DNA of 64,000 nt from Rivibacter subsaxonicus. Lineage in GTDB: Bacteria > Pseudomonadota > Gammaproteobacteria > Burkholderiales > Burkholderiaceae_C. Below are positions 9,674 through 20,525 of the stretch, piece by piece. The position numbers and the translations under genes were made by a program. The stretch lies in contig NZ_SHKP01000004.1 in assembly GCF_004217215.1 (NCBI RefSeq), positions 124,001 to 188,000 on the forward strand, read 5' to 3'. How positions within the stretch are numbered: the stretch's first letter is position 1; every line of letters begins with the position of its first letter. The notes below the pieces were generated by a model. The model did no database searches and was not told the origin of the DNA. It was given only the letters and a program-made list of their open reading frames with translations.

Positions 9674-9691
9674 ATCCGGCCTGAGCCGGAT
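9674..9691. repeat. Short perfect inverted repeat after actP
   Basis: Perfect 7-base arms ATCCGGC and GCCGGAT enclose the loop CTGA. It lies between the actP stop and the terminator at 9704, and may protect the 3' end of the mRNA or add to termination. Confidence 0.5.
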
Positions 9692-9703
9692 CAACCCTGA
9701 AAC

Positions 9704-9743
9704 GCGGGACTGCGGGCACACTGCCGCAGTCCCGCTCTTCATT
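9704..9743 (+). terminator. Rho-independent terminator after actP
   Basis: A perfect 12-base stem (GCGGGACTGCGG with CCGCAGTCCCGC) with an eight-base loop is followed by the T-rich tail TCTTCATT. It ends the yjcH-actP transcript just before the next gene, whose promoter must therefore be nearby or depend on readthrough. Confidence 0.8.
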
Positions 9744-9752
9744 GGCCAGCCC

Positions 9753-11183
9753 ATGCCCGACACCCCGGCTTCGGACACGCAGCGCGAATGGCTGTCGCTG
9801 GTGACGGCGCGCATCCGCGATGCCTACCTGCGCAAGCCCTTCTACGTCGATGGCGGGCAGGACCTGGTCTCGGTCTGCCGGCTGCTGTCGCAGCAGGGCC
9901 TGACCAACGCGCTGGTGCGCGACGGCGACCGCCTGGGCATGTTCACCACCACCGACCTGCGCGACGCGCTGCTGCGCGCCGAGCCGCCGGCCGAGCTGCC
10001 GGTGCGCGAGGTGGCGCATTTCGACCTGATCGAGGTCCAGGCCGACGCCGAGCTGTTCGAGGCCCTGTGGCTGATGGTGCGCCATCGCGTGCACCGCCTG
10101 CTGGTGCGCGACGGCGAGGCGGTGCTCGGCGTGCTCGGCCAGCTCGACCTGGTCAGCTTCGTCTCGAACCACTCGCACATCGTCGCGCTGCAGATCGACG
10201 AGGCGCGCAGCGTCGCCGAGCTCAAGCAGGCCGCGCTGCGCATCGACGCCATGATCGCGTTGCTGCACGAGGGCGGCATCCGCATCGACCGCATCGCGCG
10301 CGTCGTCAGCGAGCTCAACGCGCGGCTGTTCGCGCGCCTGTGGTCGCTGCTGGCGCCGGCCGAGCTGGTCGCCAACAGCTGCCTGCTGGTGATGGGCAGC
10401 GAGGGCCGCGGCGAGCAGATCCTCAAGACCGACCAGGACAACGCGCTGCTGCTGCGCGACGGCTTCGACTGCGACGGGCTCGACGCGCTGACCCTGCGCT
10501 TCAGCGAGGCGCTCGGCGAGTTCGGCTACCCGCCATGCCCGGGCGGCATCATGCTGAGCAACGCGCGCTGGCGCCAGCCGTTGGTCGCCTTTCGCGCGAC
10601 GCTGCGCGAGTGGGTCCACGGCGCCACCGACGACGGCCCGCTGAACCTGGCGATCTTCTTCGACGCCAGCGCGGTGGCCGGCGACGCCACGCTGCTGCGC
10701 GAGGCGCAGGCGCAGCTTGAACGCCTGCTCGTCGGCAGCGACGCCTTTCTCGCGCGCTTTGCCGCCGCCGCCGACCAGTTCAGCGAGCCGGGTGGCTGGT
10801 GGACGCGCCTGACCCAACGCCAGGACGAGCAGCCGCTCGACCTGAAGAAGCTCGGCACCTTCCCGATCGTGCATGGGGTGCGCGCGCTCGCGCTGCGCCA
10901 TGGCGTGCGTGCGCCGGGCACGCTGGCGCGGCTGCAGGCGCTGGTCGCGGCCGGCCAGCTCGAGCCCGCGCTGGCGCAGGACCTGGGCGAGGCGCTGCAG
11001 GCGCTGATGGCGATGAAGCTCGACCACCAGCTGGCCCAGCGCCGCGCCGGGGGCACGCCCGGCAACCTGGTGCTGCCGGCCGAGCTCAGCACGCTCGAGC
11101 GCGACCGGCTCAAGGATGCGCTGGCGATCGTGCGCCGCTTTCGCGAACTGCTGCGCCACCGCTTCCGGCTCGACAGCCTCTGA
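9753..11183 (+). CDS. CBS-domain protein with DUF294 nucleotidyltransferase-like domain
   Basis: A protein of 476 residues. Residues about 25-140 form a CBS pair (VSVCRLLSQQGLTNALV and the VHRLLVRDGEAVLGVLGQLDL segment). Next comes the DUF294 putative nucleotidyltransferase domain with GSEGRGEQILKTDQDNALL, in which the GS and DxD-like residues are intact, and then the DUF294 C-terminal domain. CBS pairs usually bind adenosine nucleotides. A CBS-DUF294 protein commonly sits beside actP and a DnaQ-type exonuclease gene in proteobacteria, as here. Its biochemical role is not established; signalling by nucleotidylation is a reasonable inference only. Confidence 0.85.
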   Translation: MPDTPASDTQREWLSLVTARIRDAYLRKPFYVDGGQDLVSVCRLLSQQGLTNALVRDGDRLGMFTTTDLRDALLRAEPPAELPVREVAHFDLIEVQADAELFEALWLMVRHRVHRLLVRDGEAVLGVLGQLDLVSFVSNHSHIVALQIDEARSVAELKQAALRIDAMIALLHEGGIRIDRIARVVSELNARLFARLWSLLAPAELVANSCLLVMGSEGRGEQILKTDQDNALLLRDGFDCDGLDALTLRFSEALGEFGYPPCPGGIMLSNARWRQPLVAFRATLREWVHGATDDGPLNLAIFFDASAVAGDATLLREAQAQLERLLVGSDAFLARFAAAADQFSEPGGWWTRLTQRQDEQPLDLKKLGTFPIVHGVRALALRHGVRAPGTLARLQALVAAGQLEPALAQDLGEALQALMAMKLDHQLAQRRAGGTPGNLVLPAELSTLERDRLKDALAIVRRFRELLRHRFRLDSL

Positions 11184-11201
11184 CACGCGCGGGACGCACC
11201 G

Positions 11202-11429
11202 ATGCACGAGCGCCTTCGCTCCCAGCGCCTGGTGGCCCTGTTCGCGGCCGGCTGGCTGCTGCTGAACTTTCCGCTGCTCACGCTCTGGGATCGCGATGTC
11301 GAGATCGCGGGCTGGCCGCTGCTGCCGACCGTGCTCTTCCTCGGCTGGGCCTTGCTGATCGGCCTCGCGGCCTGGGTCGTCGAGGCAGGCGGGGATGACA
11401 ACAGCGACGACGACGGCGACGACGCATGA
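11202..11429 (+). CDS. Small two-helix membrane protein, 75 aa
   Basis: It has a positively charged N-terminus, two hydrophobic helices (LVALFAAGWLLLNFPLLTLW and LPTVLFLGWALLIGLAAWVV), then a strongly acidic tail (GGDDNSDDDGDD). The stop overlaps the ATG of the symporter-kinase gene, so the two are likely made together. Small membrane proteins of this type often precede SSS transporters, but no specific function is known. Confidence 0.75.
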   Translation: MHERLRSQRLVALFAAGWLLLNFPLLTLWDRDVEIAGWPLLPTVLFLGWALLIGLAAWVVEAGGDDNSDDDGDDA

Positions 11430-14161
11430 TCGCCGCCCCGCTCGTCGTCGGCACCGGCCTGGCCTACCTGCTGCTGCTGTTCGTGGTGGCGGCCTTCGGC
11501 GACCGCCGTGCGCGCGCCGGCCGTTCGCTGATCGGCAACGCCTGGGTCTACGCGCTGTCGATGGGCGTCTACTGCACCGCATGGACCTACTTCGGCAGCG
11601 TCGGCCGCGCCGCCAGCTCGGGTCTGTGGTTCCTGCCGATCTACCTCGGGCCGACGCTGGCGATGCTGCTGGCCTGGATGGTGCTGCGCAAGATGATCCG
11701 CATCGCGCGCGTGCACCGCATCACCTCGATCGCCGACTTCATCGCCAGCCGCCACGGCAAGAGCCGCGCGCTGGCGGCGCTGGTGACGCTGATCGCGCTG
11801 GTCGGCATCCTGCCCTACGTCGCGCTGCAGCTGAAGGCGATCGCCACCGCCTACGCGCTGCTGACCGGTGCCGAGGCGGGCAGCGCCGGTGCCTGGTGGC
11901 GCGACAGCACGCTCTACGTCGCGCTGCTGCTGGCCGGCTTCGCGGTGGCCTTCGGCACCCGCCACCTCGACACCACCGAGCGCCACGAGGGCATGGTCGC
12001 GGCGATCGCGCTCGAGTCGGTGGTCAAGCTGCTGGCCTTCCTGGCGGTCGGCGTCTTCGTCAGCTGGGGCCTCTTCGCCGGGCCGGCCGACCTGTTCGCG
12101 CGGGCGGCGGCGCGGCCCGACCTGAAGCCGCTGCTCGGCCTGGGCACGCAGGGTCCGTTCGCCGGCGGCCAGTGGGCCGCGCTGACGCTGCTGGCGATGC
12201 TGTCGGTGATCTTCCTGCCGCGCCAGTTCCAGGTGATGGTGATCGAGAACGTCGACGAGCGCCATGTGCGGCGCGCCAGCTGGGCCTTCCCGCTCTACCT
12301 GCTGCTGATCAACCTGTTCGTGCTGCCGATCGCGCTCGGCGGGCTGCTGCATTTCGGCCCCGGCGGCGCCGATCCCGAGACCTTCGTGCTCTCGCTGCCG
12401 CTGGCCCAGGGCCAGCAGGGGCTGGCCCTGCTGGCCTTCATCGGCGGCCTGTCGGCGGCCACCGGGATGATCATCGTCGAGGCCACCGCGGTCTCGACGA
12501 TGGTCTGCAACGACCTCGTGATGCCGCTGCTGCTGCGCCTGCGCCGCTTCGGCGGCCGCGCCGGCGCCGACCTGACGGCGCTGCTGCTTGCCGTGCGGCG
12601 CGCGGTGATCGTGCTGCTGCTGCTGCTCGGCTATCTCTACTTCCGTATCGCCGGCGAGGCCTACGCGCTGGTCAGCATCGGCCTGATCAGCTTTGCCGCC
12701 GTGGCCCAGTTCGCGCCGACGCTGCTCGGCGGCATGTACTGGAAGGGCGGCACCCGCGCCGGCGCGCTGGCCGGCCTTGGGGCCGGCTTCGCGCTCTGGG
12801 CCTACACGCTGATGCTGCCGTCGATCGCCAAGTCGGGCTGGATGGACAAGGCCTTTCTCACCGAGGGCCTGTTCGGCATCGGACTGCTGCGCCCCGAGCA
12901 GCTGCTCGGGCTCGCCGGGCTCGACAACCTGACGCATTCGCTGCTGTGGAGCCTGCTGGCCAACGCCGGGCTCTACGTCGCGGTGTCGCTGCTGCGCACG
13001 CCCAGCGCGGCCGAGACCAGCCAGGCGCTGCTGTTCGTCGATGTCTTCGAGCGCGACCACCCCGCAGCCGGCGCCGCGCCGGTGTTCTGGCGCGGTCGGG
13101 CCGAGCTGGCCGAGTTGCAGCGGTTGATGACGCGCTTCCTCGGTGCCGACGCCGCGCAGCGGCTGTTTGCCGACTACGCGCGCCGCAGCGGTGCCGTCGA
13201 CATTGCCGCCATCAGCGCCGACGCGCGCCTGGTGCAGTTCGTCGAGACCCAGCTGGCCGGCGCGATCGGTGGCGCCTCGGCACGCGCGATGGTGGCCTCG
13301 GTGGTGCACGAGGAGCCGCTGGCGATCGACGACGTGATGCGCATCCTCGACGAAAGCTCGCAGCTGCGCGCCTACTCGCAGGCGCTGGAGCAGAAGTCGG
13401 CCTCGCTGGCGCGCGCCGGAGCCGAGCTGCGCGCCGCCAACGAGCAGCTCAAGAGCCTGGACCGGCTCAAGGACGACTTCATGTCCTCGGTGACGCACGA
13501 GCTGCGCACGCCGCTGACCTCGATCCGCGCGCTGGCCGAACTGATGGTCGACGACCCGGCGATGGACGAGGCGCAGCGCCAGCAGTTCCTGGGCCTGGTG
13601 GTGGCCGAGACCGAGCGCCTGACGCGCCTGGTCAACCAGGTGCTCGACATGGCGAAGATCGAGTCGGGCCACGCCGAATGGCGCAGCGCCGATGTCGATC
13701 TGCGCGCGCTGTTGCAGCAGGCGGCGCAGACCACCGCCGAGCTGTTCCACGCGCGCGGCGCGCGGCTCGAGCTGGAGCTGCCCGATGCGGTGCCGACGCT
13801 GCGCACCGACCCCGACCGGCTGACCCAGGTGCTGCTGAACCTGCTGTCCAACGCTGCCAAGTTCGTGCCGGCCGCGGAAGGGCGCGTCGCGCTGCGCTTG
13901 CGGGTCGATCCGCAGCGCGCCACCATCGAGGTGCAGGACAACGGCCCCGGCGTGCCGCCGGAGCAACAGCAGCTGGTGTTCGAGAAGTTCCGCCAGGGCG
14001 GCGACGCGCTGAACCGGCCGCAGGGCACCGGCCTCGGCCTGCCGATCAGCCGCCAGATCGTCGAGCATTTCGGCGGCCGGATGTGGCTGCACTCTGACCC
14101 AGGTCAAGGCGCCTGCTTCGGCTTCGAGTTGCCATGGCGGCATGAGGAGAGTGGCGCATGA
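11426..14161 (+). CDS. Sodium:solute symporter-histidine kinase fusion (CrbS/CbrA-like)
   Basis: A protein of 911 residues. The first about 500 residues form an SSS-type membrane domain with about 13 helices (YCTAWTYFGSVGRAASSG near the start, MVIENVDERHVRRASW centrally). A linker then leads to a HisKA domain with phospho-acceptor His691 in SSVTHELRTPLTS and an HATPase domain with LLNLLSNAAKFVP, DNGPGVPP and GTGLGLPISRQIVEHFGG. This is the architecture of CrbS, the acetate-switch sensor, and of CbrA. Position next to actP favours acetate or a related carboxylate as signal. The stop overlaps the ATG of the receiver gene, its likely partner. Confidence 0.92.
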   Translation: MIAAPLVVGTGLAYLLLLFVVAAFGDRRARAGRSLIGNAWVYALSMGVYCTAWTYFGSVGRAASSGLWFLPIYLGPTLAMLLAWMVLRKMIRIARVHRITSIADFIASRHGKSRALAALVTLIALVGILPYVALQLKAIATAYALLTGAEAGSAGAWWRDSTLYVALLLAGFAVAFGTRHLDTTERHEGMVAAIALESVVKLLAFLAVGVFVSWGLFAGPADLFARAAARPDLKPLLGLGTQGPFAGGQWAALTLLAMLSVIFLPRQFQVMVIENVDERHVRRASWAFPLYLLLINLFVLPIALGGLLHFGPGGADPETFVLSLPLAQGQQGLALLAFIGGLSAATGMIIVEATAVSTMVCNDLVMPLLLRLRRFGGRAGADLTALLLAVRRAVIVLLLLLGYLYFRIAGEAYALVSIGLISFAAVAQFAPTLLGGMYWKGGTRAGALAGLGAGFALWAYTLMLPSIAKSGWMDKAFLTEGLFGIGLLRPEQLLGLAGLDNLTHSLLWSLLANAGLYVAVSLLRTPSAAETSQALLFVDVFERDHPAAGAAPVFWRGRAELAELQRLMTRFLGADAAQRLFADYARRSGAVDIAAISADARLVQFVETQLAGAIGGASARAMVASVVHEEPLAIDDVMRILDESSQLRAYSQALEQKSASLARAGAELRAANEQLKSLDRLKDDFMSSVTHELRTPLTSIRALAELMVDDPAMDEAQRQQFLGLVVAETERLTRLVNQVLDMAKIESGHAEWRSADVDLRALLQQAAQTTAELFHARGARLELELPDAVPTLRTDPDRLTQVLLNLLSNAAKFVPAAEGRVALRLRVDPQRATIEVQDNGPGVPPEQQQLVFEKFRQGGDALNRPQGTGLGLPISRQIVEHFGGRMWLHSDPGQGACFGFELPWRHEESGA

Positions 14162-14535
14162 ACCAGAAGAAGATCCTGATCGCCGATGACGAGCCCAACA
14201 TCCTCATCTCGCTCGAGTTCCTGATGAAGCGCGAGGGCTACGCGGTTGCCGTCGTGCGCGACGGCACGGCGGCGCTGGCGGCGATCCGCGAGCAGCGGCC
14301 CGACCTCGTGCTGCTCGACGTGATGATGCCGGGCATGAGCGGGCTCGACGTCTGCCAGGCGGTGCGCGCCGACGAGTCGCTGGCCGGCGTGAAGATCCTG
14401 ATGCTCAGCGCCAAGGGCCGCGACACCGACGTCGCCAAGGGCAGCGCGCTCGGTGCCGACGCCTACGTCACCAAGCCCTTTGCCACCCGCGAACTGGCCG
14501 AGACCGTGCGCCGCCTGCTCGCCGACGCCGCATGA
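14158..14535 (+). CDS. Stand-alone response regulator receiver protein
   Basis: A protein of 125 residues consisting of one receiver domain: acidic pocket IADDEPN, phospho-acceptor Asp54 in LVLLDVMMPG, and the conserved Lys in VTKPF. There is no DNA-binding output domain, unlike CrbR or CbrB, so it must act through protein contact, phosphorelay or a separate output. It is translationally coupled both to the symporter-kinase upstream and to the PAS-exonuclease downstream, which makes the exonuclease protein a candidate target. Confidence 0.92.
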   Translation: MNQKKILIADDEPNILISLEFLMKREGYAVAVVRDGTAALAAIREQRPDLVLLDVMMPGMSGLDVCQAVRADESLAGVKILMLSAKGRDTDVAKGSALGADAYVTKPFATRELAETVRRLLADAA

Positions 14536-16697
14536 CGATGAAGATCGACCGCCGCGAGCTGCTCGCCACGCTCGCGCCGGGCCTGGTGCTGGCGCTGGTC
14601 GTGCTCGGCATGGCCGCGCTGCTGCGGGCGACGCTGGAGCCGGCCGAGCGCGCGACGCTGGCGGCGCTGCTCGAGCCGCGCGCGGCGCTGCTGCTGCTGG
14701 TGGGGTTGTTGCTGGCCGGTGGCCTCGGCGCGCTCGGCCGCGGCGCCTACCGCCACTGGGTCGCGGCGCCGGCGCGCCTGGCCGAGGAGGCCCGCGTGCT
14801 GGCGGCGACCGACGCGCAGCGCGCGCTCGCGCCGCAGGGCAGCACGGAGAACCGGGCGCTGGGTGCAGTCATCGACGATCTGGTGCGCCAGCGCGGCGCG
14901 CTGCGCGACGATGTCCAGGCGCGCGTGCAGGAGGCCAGCCGCGAGATCGAGCAGCAGCGCCAGCGCCTGGCGGCGCTGATGGCCGAGCTGACACAGAGCG
15001 TGGTGGTGTGCAATCTCGACGGCCGCATCCTGCTCTACAACCACCGCGCGCTGCTGCAGTTCCGCGCGCTCTCGAGCGCGCCGGCGCTGGCCGGCGGCGG
15101 CGAGCTGATCGGCCTCGGCCGCTCGATCTACGCGGTGTTCGATCGCCGGTTGGTGGAGCATGCGCTGCAGAGCATCCGGCAGCGGCGCCAGCGCGGCGAT
15201 GCCCACCCCTCGGCGCAGTTCGTCACCGGCACGCCGGCCGGCCAGCTGCTGCGCGCGCAGATGGCGCCGGTGCGCGCGGGCGACGAGGAGGACGCCGAAG
15301 TCGCCGGCTTCGTGCTGATGCTCGAGGACATCACGCAGCAGTCGGCCGAGGCCGCGCAGCGCGACCGCCTGCTGCAGGACCTGATCGAAGGCAGCCGCGC
15401 CGGCCTGGGCAACCTGCTGGCGGCGCTCGAGATGCTCGAATTTCCGGATGTCGACGAGCCGACGCGCGAGCGCTTCCAGGCCGTGATCCGCAGCGAGGCG
15501 CGCGCGCTGAGTGTGCGCGTGCGCGACGTGGCCAGCCAGACCGCGCAGACCATCAAGACGCGCTGGCCGCTCGAGGACATGCTCGGTGCCGACCTGGTTG
15601 CCGCGGCGCTGCGTGCCATCGAGACGCAGCATGCCTGTCGCGTCGTCGGCGACGAGGTCGACGCCGCGCTGTGGCTGCAGCTCGACAGCTACTCGCTGCT
15701 GCAGGCGCTGGTGTTCCTGGCCGGCCGCCTGGTCGAGGACCACGGCGTGCGGCTGCTGCGGCTGCGCCTGGCGCGCGCCGGCCAGCGGGCCCAGCTCGAC
15801 CTTGTCTGGAGCGGGCCGGCGATGAGCACCGAGACCGCGGTCGGCCTCGAGACCGAGCCGATCCGGGTCGGCAGCGACACGCTGGCGCTGACGGTGCGTG
15901 ACGTGGTCGAGCGCCACGACGGCGCCTTCTGGTTCGAGCGCGTGCGGGTGCGCCACGAGGCCTTCTTCCGTTTCCTGCTGCCGCTGGCCGAGGCCGGCGA
16001 GCGCTTCGAGCCGGCGCCCGGCCCGCGCGGCGAGAGCCGGCCCGAGTTCTACGACTTCGACCTGTTTCGCGTCAGCGAGCAGGCGCGCGAATTGTCCGAT
16101 CGGCGCCTCGCCGATCTCGCCTTCACCGTCTTCGATACCGAGACCACCGGCCTCGAACCCTCGGCCGGCGACGAGATCATCCAGATCGGCGCGACCCGCA
16201 TCGTCGGCGGCAAGCTGCGCCGCCACGAATGCTTCGAGCAACTGGTCGACCCGCGGCGCGAGATCCCGGCCGCGTCGATCCCGATCCACGGCATCCGCCC
16301 CGAGATGGTCGCCGGCCAGCCGGGCATCGAGTTGGTGCTGCCGGCCTTCCACGCCTTCGCGCGCGACACCGTGCTGGTGGCGCACAACGCCGCCTTCGAC
16401 ATGCGCTTCCTGCAGCTCAAGGAGGCCAGCACCGGCGTGGTCTTCGAGCAGCCGGTGCTCGACACGCTGCTGCTGTCGGCGGTGCTCCATCCGCAGCAGG
16501 AGTCGCACCGGCTCGAGGCCATCGCCGAGCGCCTGGGCGTGACGGTGCTCGGCCGCCACACGGCGCTCGGCGACGCGATGGTCACGGCCGAGGTCTTCGT
16601 GCGGCTCGTGCCGCTGCTGGCCGAGCGCGGCATCGTCACGCTCGGCCAGGCGCTGGAGGCGGCCCAGCAGAGCTACCTGGCACGTGTGCGCTACTGA
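14532..16697 (+). CDS. Membrane PAS/degenerate kinase protein fused to a DnaQ-type 3'-5' exonuclease
   Basis: A protein of 721 residues. It starts with two membrane helices (residues about 12-35 and 50-70), a HAMP-like linker and coiled coil, then a PAS domain around residues 145-270 (VVVCNLDGRILLYNHRALLQF). Next is a region laid out like a histidine kinase core but without the phospho-His and without recognisable ATP-binding boxes. The last about 190 residues are a complete DEDDh exonuclease: FDTETTGLEP (Asp535), VAHNAAFDMRF, and LGRHTALGDAMVTAEVF. It resembles the polymerase III epsilon exonuclease family. It overlaps the receiver gene by four bases. The combination suggests a membrane sensor whose output is a nuclease; the DNA or RNA substrate is unknown. 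Confidence 0.88.
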   Translation: MTMKIDRRELLATLAPGLVLALVVLGMAALLRATLEPAERATLAALLEPRAALLLLVGLLLAGGLGALGRGAYRHWVAAPARLAEEARVLAATDAQRALAPQGSTENRALGAVIDDLVRQRGALRDDVQARVQEASREIEQQRQRLAALMAELTQSVVVCNLDGRILLYNHRALLQFRALSSAPALAGGGELIGLGRSIYAVFDRRLVEHALQSIRQRRQRGDAHPSAQFVTGTPAGQLLRAQMAPVRAGDEEDAEVAGFVLMLEDITQQSAEAAQRDRLLQDLIEGSRAGLGNLLAALEMLEFPDVDEPTRERFQAVIRSEARALSVRVRDVASQTAQTIKTRWPLEDMLGADLVAAALRAIETQHACRVVGDEVDAALWLQLDSYSLLQALVFLAGRLVEDHGVRLLRLRLARAGQRAQLDLVWSGPAMSTETAVGLETEPIRVGSDTLALTVRDVVERHDGAFWFERVRVRHEAFFRFLLPLAEAGERFEPAPGPRGESRPEFYDFDLFRVSEQARELSDRRLADLAFTVFDTETTGLEPSAGDEIIQIGATRIVGGKLRRHECFEQLVDPRREIPAASIPIHGIRPEMVAGQPGIELVLPAFHAFARDTVLVAHNAAFDMRFLQLKEASTGVVFEQPVLDTLLLSAVLHPQQESHRLEAIAERLGVTVLGRHTALGDAMVTAEVFVRLVPLLAERGIVTLGQALEAAQQSYLARVRY

Positions 16698-16709
16698 GGA
16701 TGAGTCGCG

Positions 16710-17285
16710 ATGCAGACCGATGAAACAGCCGACACGGTGCTCGACTTCTGGTTCGGACCCGAGCCCGGCGTGCGCCGCGCCGAGTGGTTCCGCAAGGATC
16801 CGGCCTTCGACGCGCTGATCGCCGAGCGCTTCGGCGCGCTGGTCGAGACGGCGCTCGCGCATGGCCTCGACCACTGGGCCGGCGTGCCGCGCGCCGCGCT
16901 GGCGCGCCTGATCGTGCTCGACCAGTTCACGCGCAACATCCACCGCGGCAGCGCGCGCGCCTTTGCCGGCGACGCGCTGGCGCTGGCCGCTGCGCGGGAG
17001 CTTGTACGAAGCGGCTGGGACCGCGGCTACACCGGCGTGCAGCGCGGCTTCGTCTACCTGCCGTTCGAGCATGCCGAGGACCTGGCGGCGCAGCGGGAGG
17101 CGCTGCGCCTCTTCGGCCAGCTCGAGCGCGACGATCCCACGCAGCGCGGCCTGCTCGAATGGGCACAGAAGCACTTTGAGGTGATCGCGTGCTTCGGGCG
17201 CTTTCCGCATCGCAACGAGGCGCTCGGACGGGCCAGCACGGTCGAGGAGCAGGTCTTCCTGGCGCAGCCCGGGTCGGGCTTCTAG
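16710..17285 (+). CDS. DUF924 family protein
   Basis: A protein of 191 residues with clear DUF924 features: VLDFWFGPEPGVRRAEWFRKD at the start, LARLIVLDQFTRNIHRG in the middle, and RFPHRNEALGRAST near the end. These proteins have a TPR-like all-alpha fold; function is unknown. It begins 12 bases after the exonuclease gene and could be the last gene of that transcript. Confidence 0.88.
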   Translation: MQTDETADTVLDFWFGPEPGVRRAEWFRKDPAFDALIAERFGALVETALAHGLDHWAGVPRAALARLIVLDQFTRNIHRGSARAFAGDALALAAARELVRSGWDRGYTGVQRGFVYLPFEHAEDLAAQREALRLFGQLERDDPTQRGLLEWAQKHFEVIACFGRFPHRNEALGRASTVEEQVFLAQPGSGF

Positions 17286-17363
17286 TACGCCGGCACGAGG
17301 CGCTTGCGCCGCGTCGGCGCGGCGCACTAATGTTGGAAGGTGCCGCGCCCGAACCTTGTCGCC

Positions 17364-18200
17364 ATGCCCGGCATGTCCCTGCCGACGATCCGCCCCGCCG
17401 CGCCCCTCGGCGCAGCGTCGCCGACGCGCAGCCCGGACCCGCATCGACCTAGGCCATCCGGGCGTGGATGGCGTCGCCCTCTCTGGCTCGGCCTGCTGGC
17501 CCTTGTCGCGCTGCTGCTGGCGATCGGCGCCCCGGCGCAGGACGACGAGACGGCGCCTGGGCCGGGGCCCGACATCGCGGGACTCAAGCGCGACACCTTG
17601 TACTTCCTGGGCTACCAGGTGGCGACGGTCGCGGTGCTCTATGCGCTGCCCGCCCACATGACGAACTTCGACCGCGACAACGCGAGCTTCGACCAGTGGC
17701 GCGAGAACGTGACGAACCCGCAATGGGACGATGACCAGCACGTCGTCAACTACCTGCTGCATCCCTACTGGGGCGCCGCCTACTACGTGCGCGGCCGCGA
17801 GCGGCGCCTCGACCGCATGCAGGCCTTCTGGTACGGGGTCTTGCTGTCGACGCTCTACGAGTTCGGCGCCGAGGCCATGTTCGAGCCGGTCTCGTACCAG
17901 GACCTGGTGGTGACGCCGGTGGCCGGCTGGCTGCTCGGCGAGTACGTGTTCATGCCGCTGCGCGCGAGCCTGCTGGCGCAACCCACGCTGGGCACGCTGG
18001 ACCGCACGCTGCTGGTCCTGACCGACCCGCTCGGAACGCTGAACGGGCTCACCGACCGGCTCTTCGGCGTGCCGACCCAGCTCAGCGTCGCACTCGTGCC
18101 AAGCGGCCGGATCGCACGCAACCCCGCGTGGCAGCCGGTCGGTGCTCCGCCCCGACCCACAGGCCGCGGCTGGGAACTGCGACTGGAACTGCGCTGGTGA
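17364..18200 (+). CDS. DUF3943-like membrane-associated protein
   Basis: About 278 residues from the ATG giving MPGMSLPT; a GTG 24 bases upstream is an alternative start. A Pro/Arg-rich N-terminus is followed by a hydrophobic segment ([21 protein letters not shown]) that could be a signal anchor or signal peptide. The body has [43 protein letters not shown] and [12 protein letters not shown], which I associate with DUF3943 envelope proteins. It is probably exported or membrane-linked. Function is unknown. Confidence 0.7.
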   Translation: MPGMSLPTIRPAAPLGAASPTRSPDPHRPRPSGRGWRRPLWLGLLALVALLLAIGAPAQDDETAPGPGPDIAGLKRDTLYFLGYQVATVAVLYALPAHMTNFDRDNASFDQWRENVTNPQWDDDQHVVNYLLHPYWGAAYYVRGRERRLDRMQAFWYGVLLSTLYEFGAEAMFEPVSYQDLVVTPVAGWLLGEYVFMPLRASLLAQPTLGTLDRTLLVLTDPLGTLNGLTDRLFGVPTQLSVALVPSGRIARNPAWQPVGAPPRPTGRGWELRLELRW

Positions 18201-18222
18201 GTCCGGCCCGGCGGCGGTCTCG

Positions 18223-18597
18223 CTAGCGCGGTGGCCGCCGGCGCGCCAGCCGCCAGCCGATCGCGATGCCGAGCGCCATCAGCGCGAGCGCCATCGCCGC
18301 CAGCAGCGCGAGTCCGGATGCCGCCGGCAGCGCGAGCCCGGTCGCCGCCGGCAGCGCGGCGCTGCCGCCATCCTGCGTGGCGCCGCGCAACGCGCTCCAG
18401 TCGGCGCTGTCGATCTGCGTCATGCTCGTGGCCTCGGGCAGCCCGTAGACGCAGAGCTCGCCGCCCGGAAGCTTGCAGAAGCGCGCGGCCGGACAGGCGC
18501 GCAGGATGTCCTGGCGCGCGCCTTCGGCGCATTGCGCGCCGGCGCTCTTCAGGACCGTGATCGTGATCTCCGGATGCTTGGTCAGTTGCTCGGGCAT
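18223..18597 (-). CDS. Hypothetical protein with C-terminal membrane helix, 124 aa
   Basis: Starting at [16 protein letters not shown], the protein has a soluble N-terminal part with three cysteines in a short stretch ([18 protein letters not shown]) and one more Cys in GELCVYGL. It ends with an Ala/Leu-rich transmembrane helix and a basic tail [10 protein letters not shown], so it looks tail-anchored. It is divergent from the sigma-54 activator gene with only about 65 bases between the starts, so the two share a promoter region. No family recognised. Confidence 0.6.
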   Translation of the reverse strand: MPEQLTKHPEITITVLKSAGAQCAEGARQDILRACPAARFCKLPGGELCVYGLPEATSMTQIDSADWSALRGATQDGGSAALPAATGLALPAASGLALLAAMALALMALGIAIGWRLARRRPPR

Positions 18598-18661
18598 CGT
18601 GAGCTCCTTCGCGGTTGGCGCGGGTTGTCGCCGAGGCGACGCGCGGTGCCTGCGGCGTACC

Positions 18662-20131
<1,470 letters not shown>

Positions 20132-20525
20132 GTCGCGGCAGACGTTGATCTGGCGCGAACGTCAGAGCAAGGGTTCAGTCTGGGTCGCGCCAATCGGCGC
20201 GCCAGCTTCTCGCACGAGTTGCGACCGGACTTCGGCGACGCCCCGCTTCCTGCACGCGGCCGAGGCAGGATGCCGGCAGGCTGTTGTTCGACAGTGTCTG
20301 CAGTCGACCACAAACGGACCTGGGCCCCCAGTGCCGCAGAGCGCTCACTCGCAAGCGATTGATCTCACTCAGTCTTCGATAGCTCGCGAAGAAGTGACTC
20401 TGCATGAGGTTGTTCATTCACAAAGATCCATGGGACCGTCGTACAGAGGGCGACCAGTAACCAATCGATCGTGAATGTCCACGGTACGCTAGCGTCAGTC
20501 GTCGCTGCCTGAGATCATTTGGCGC
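20132..20525. other. 394-base intergenic region, nothing recognised
   Basis: The spacer between the sigma-54 activator and the cyclase-TPR gene has no convincing coding frame and lower GC than its surroundings. A short GCGCC/GGCGC dyad near 20190 and an AT-richer stretch from about 20340 to 20470 are visible, but I see no clear promoter or insertion sequence. Confidence 0.4.

Noticed and set aside
10526-14143. A 1205-residue minus-strand open frame opposite the symporter-kinase and CBS genes
   Set aside because: The composition is the Arg/Gln/His/Gly-rich translation typical of the opposite strand of GC-rich genes, with no family motif; the plus-strand genes have clear motifs.
14463-17981. 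A 1172-residue minus-strand open frame
   Set aside because: It is a shadow of the PAS-exonuclease and DUF924 genes; low-complexity composition and no recognisable domain.
20175-20474. Small frames in the spacer before the cyclase gene
   Set aside because: No family features, no ribosome binding site, and frames on both strands have similar composition.
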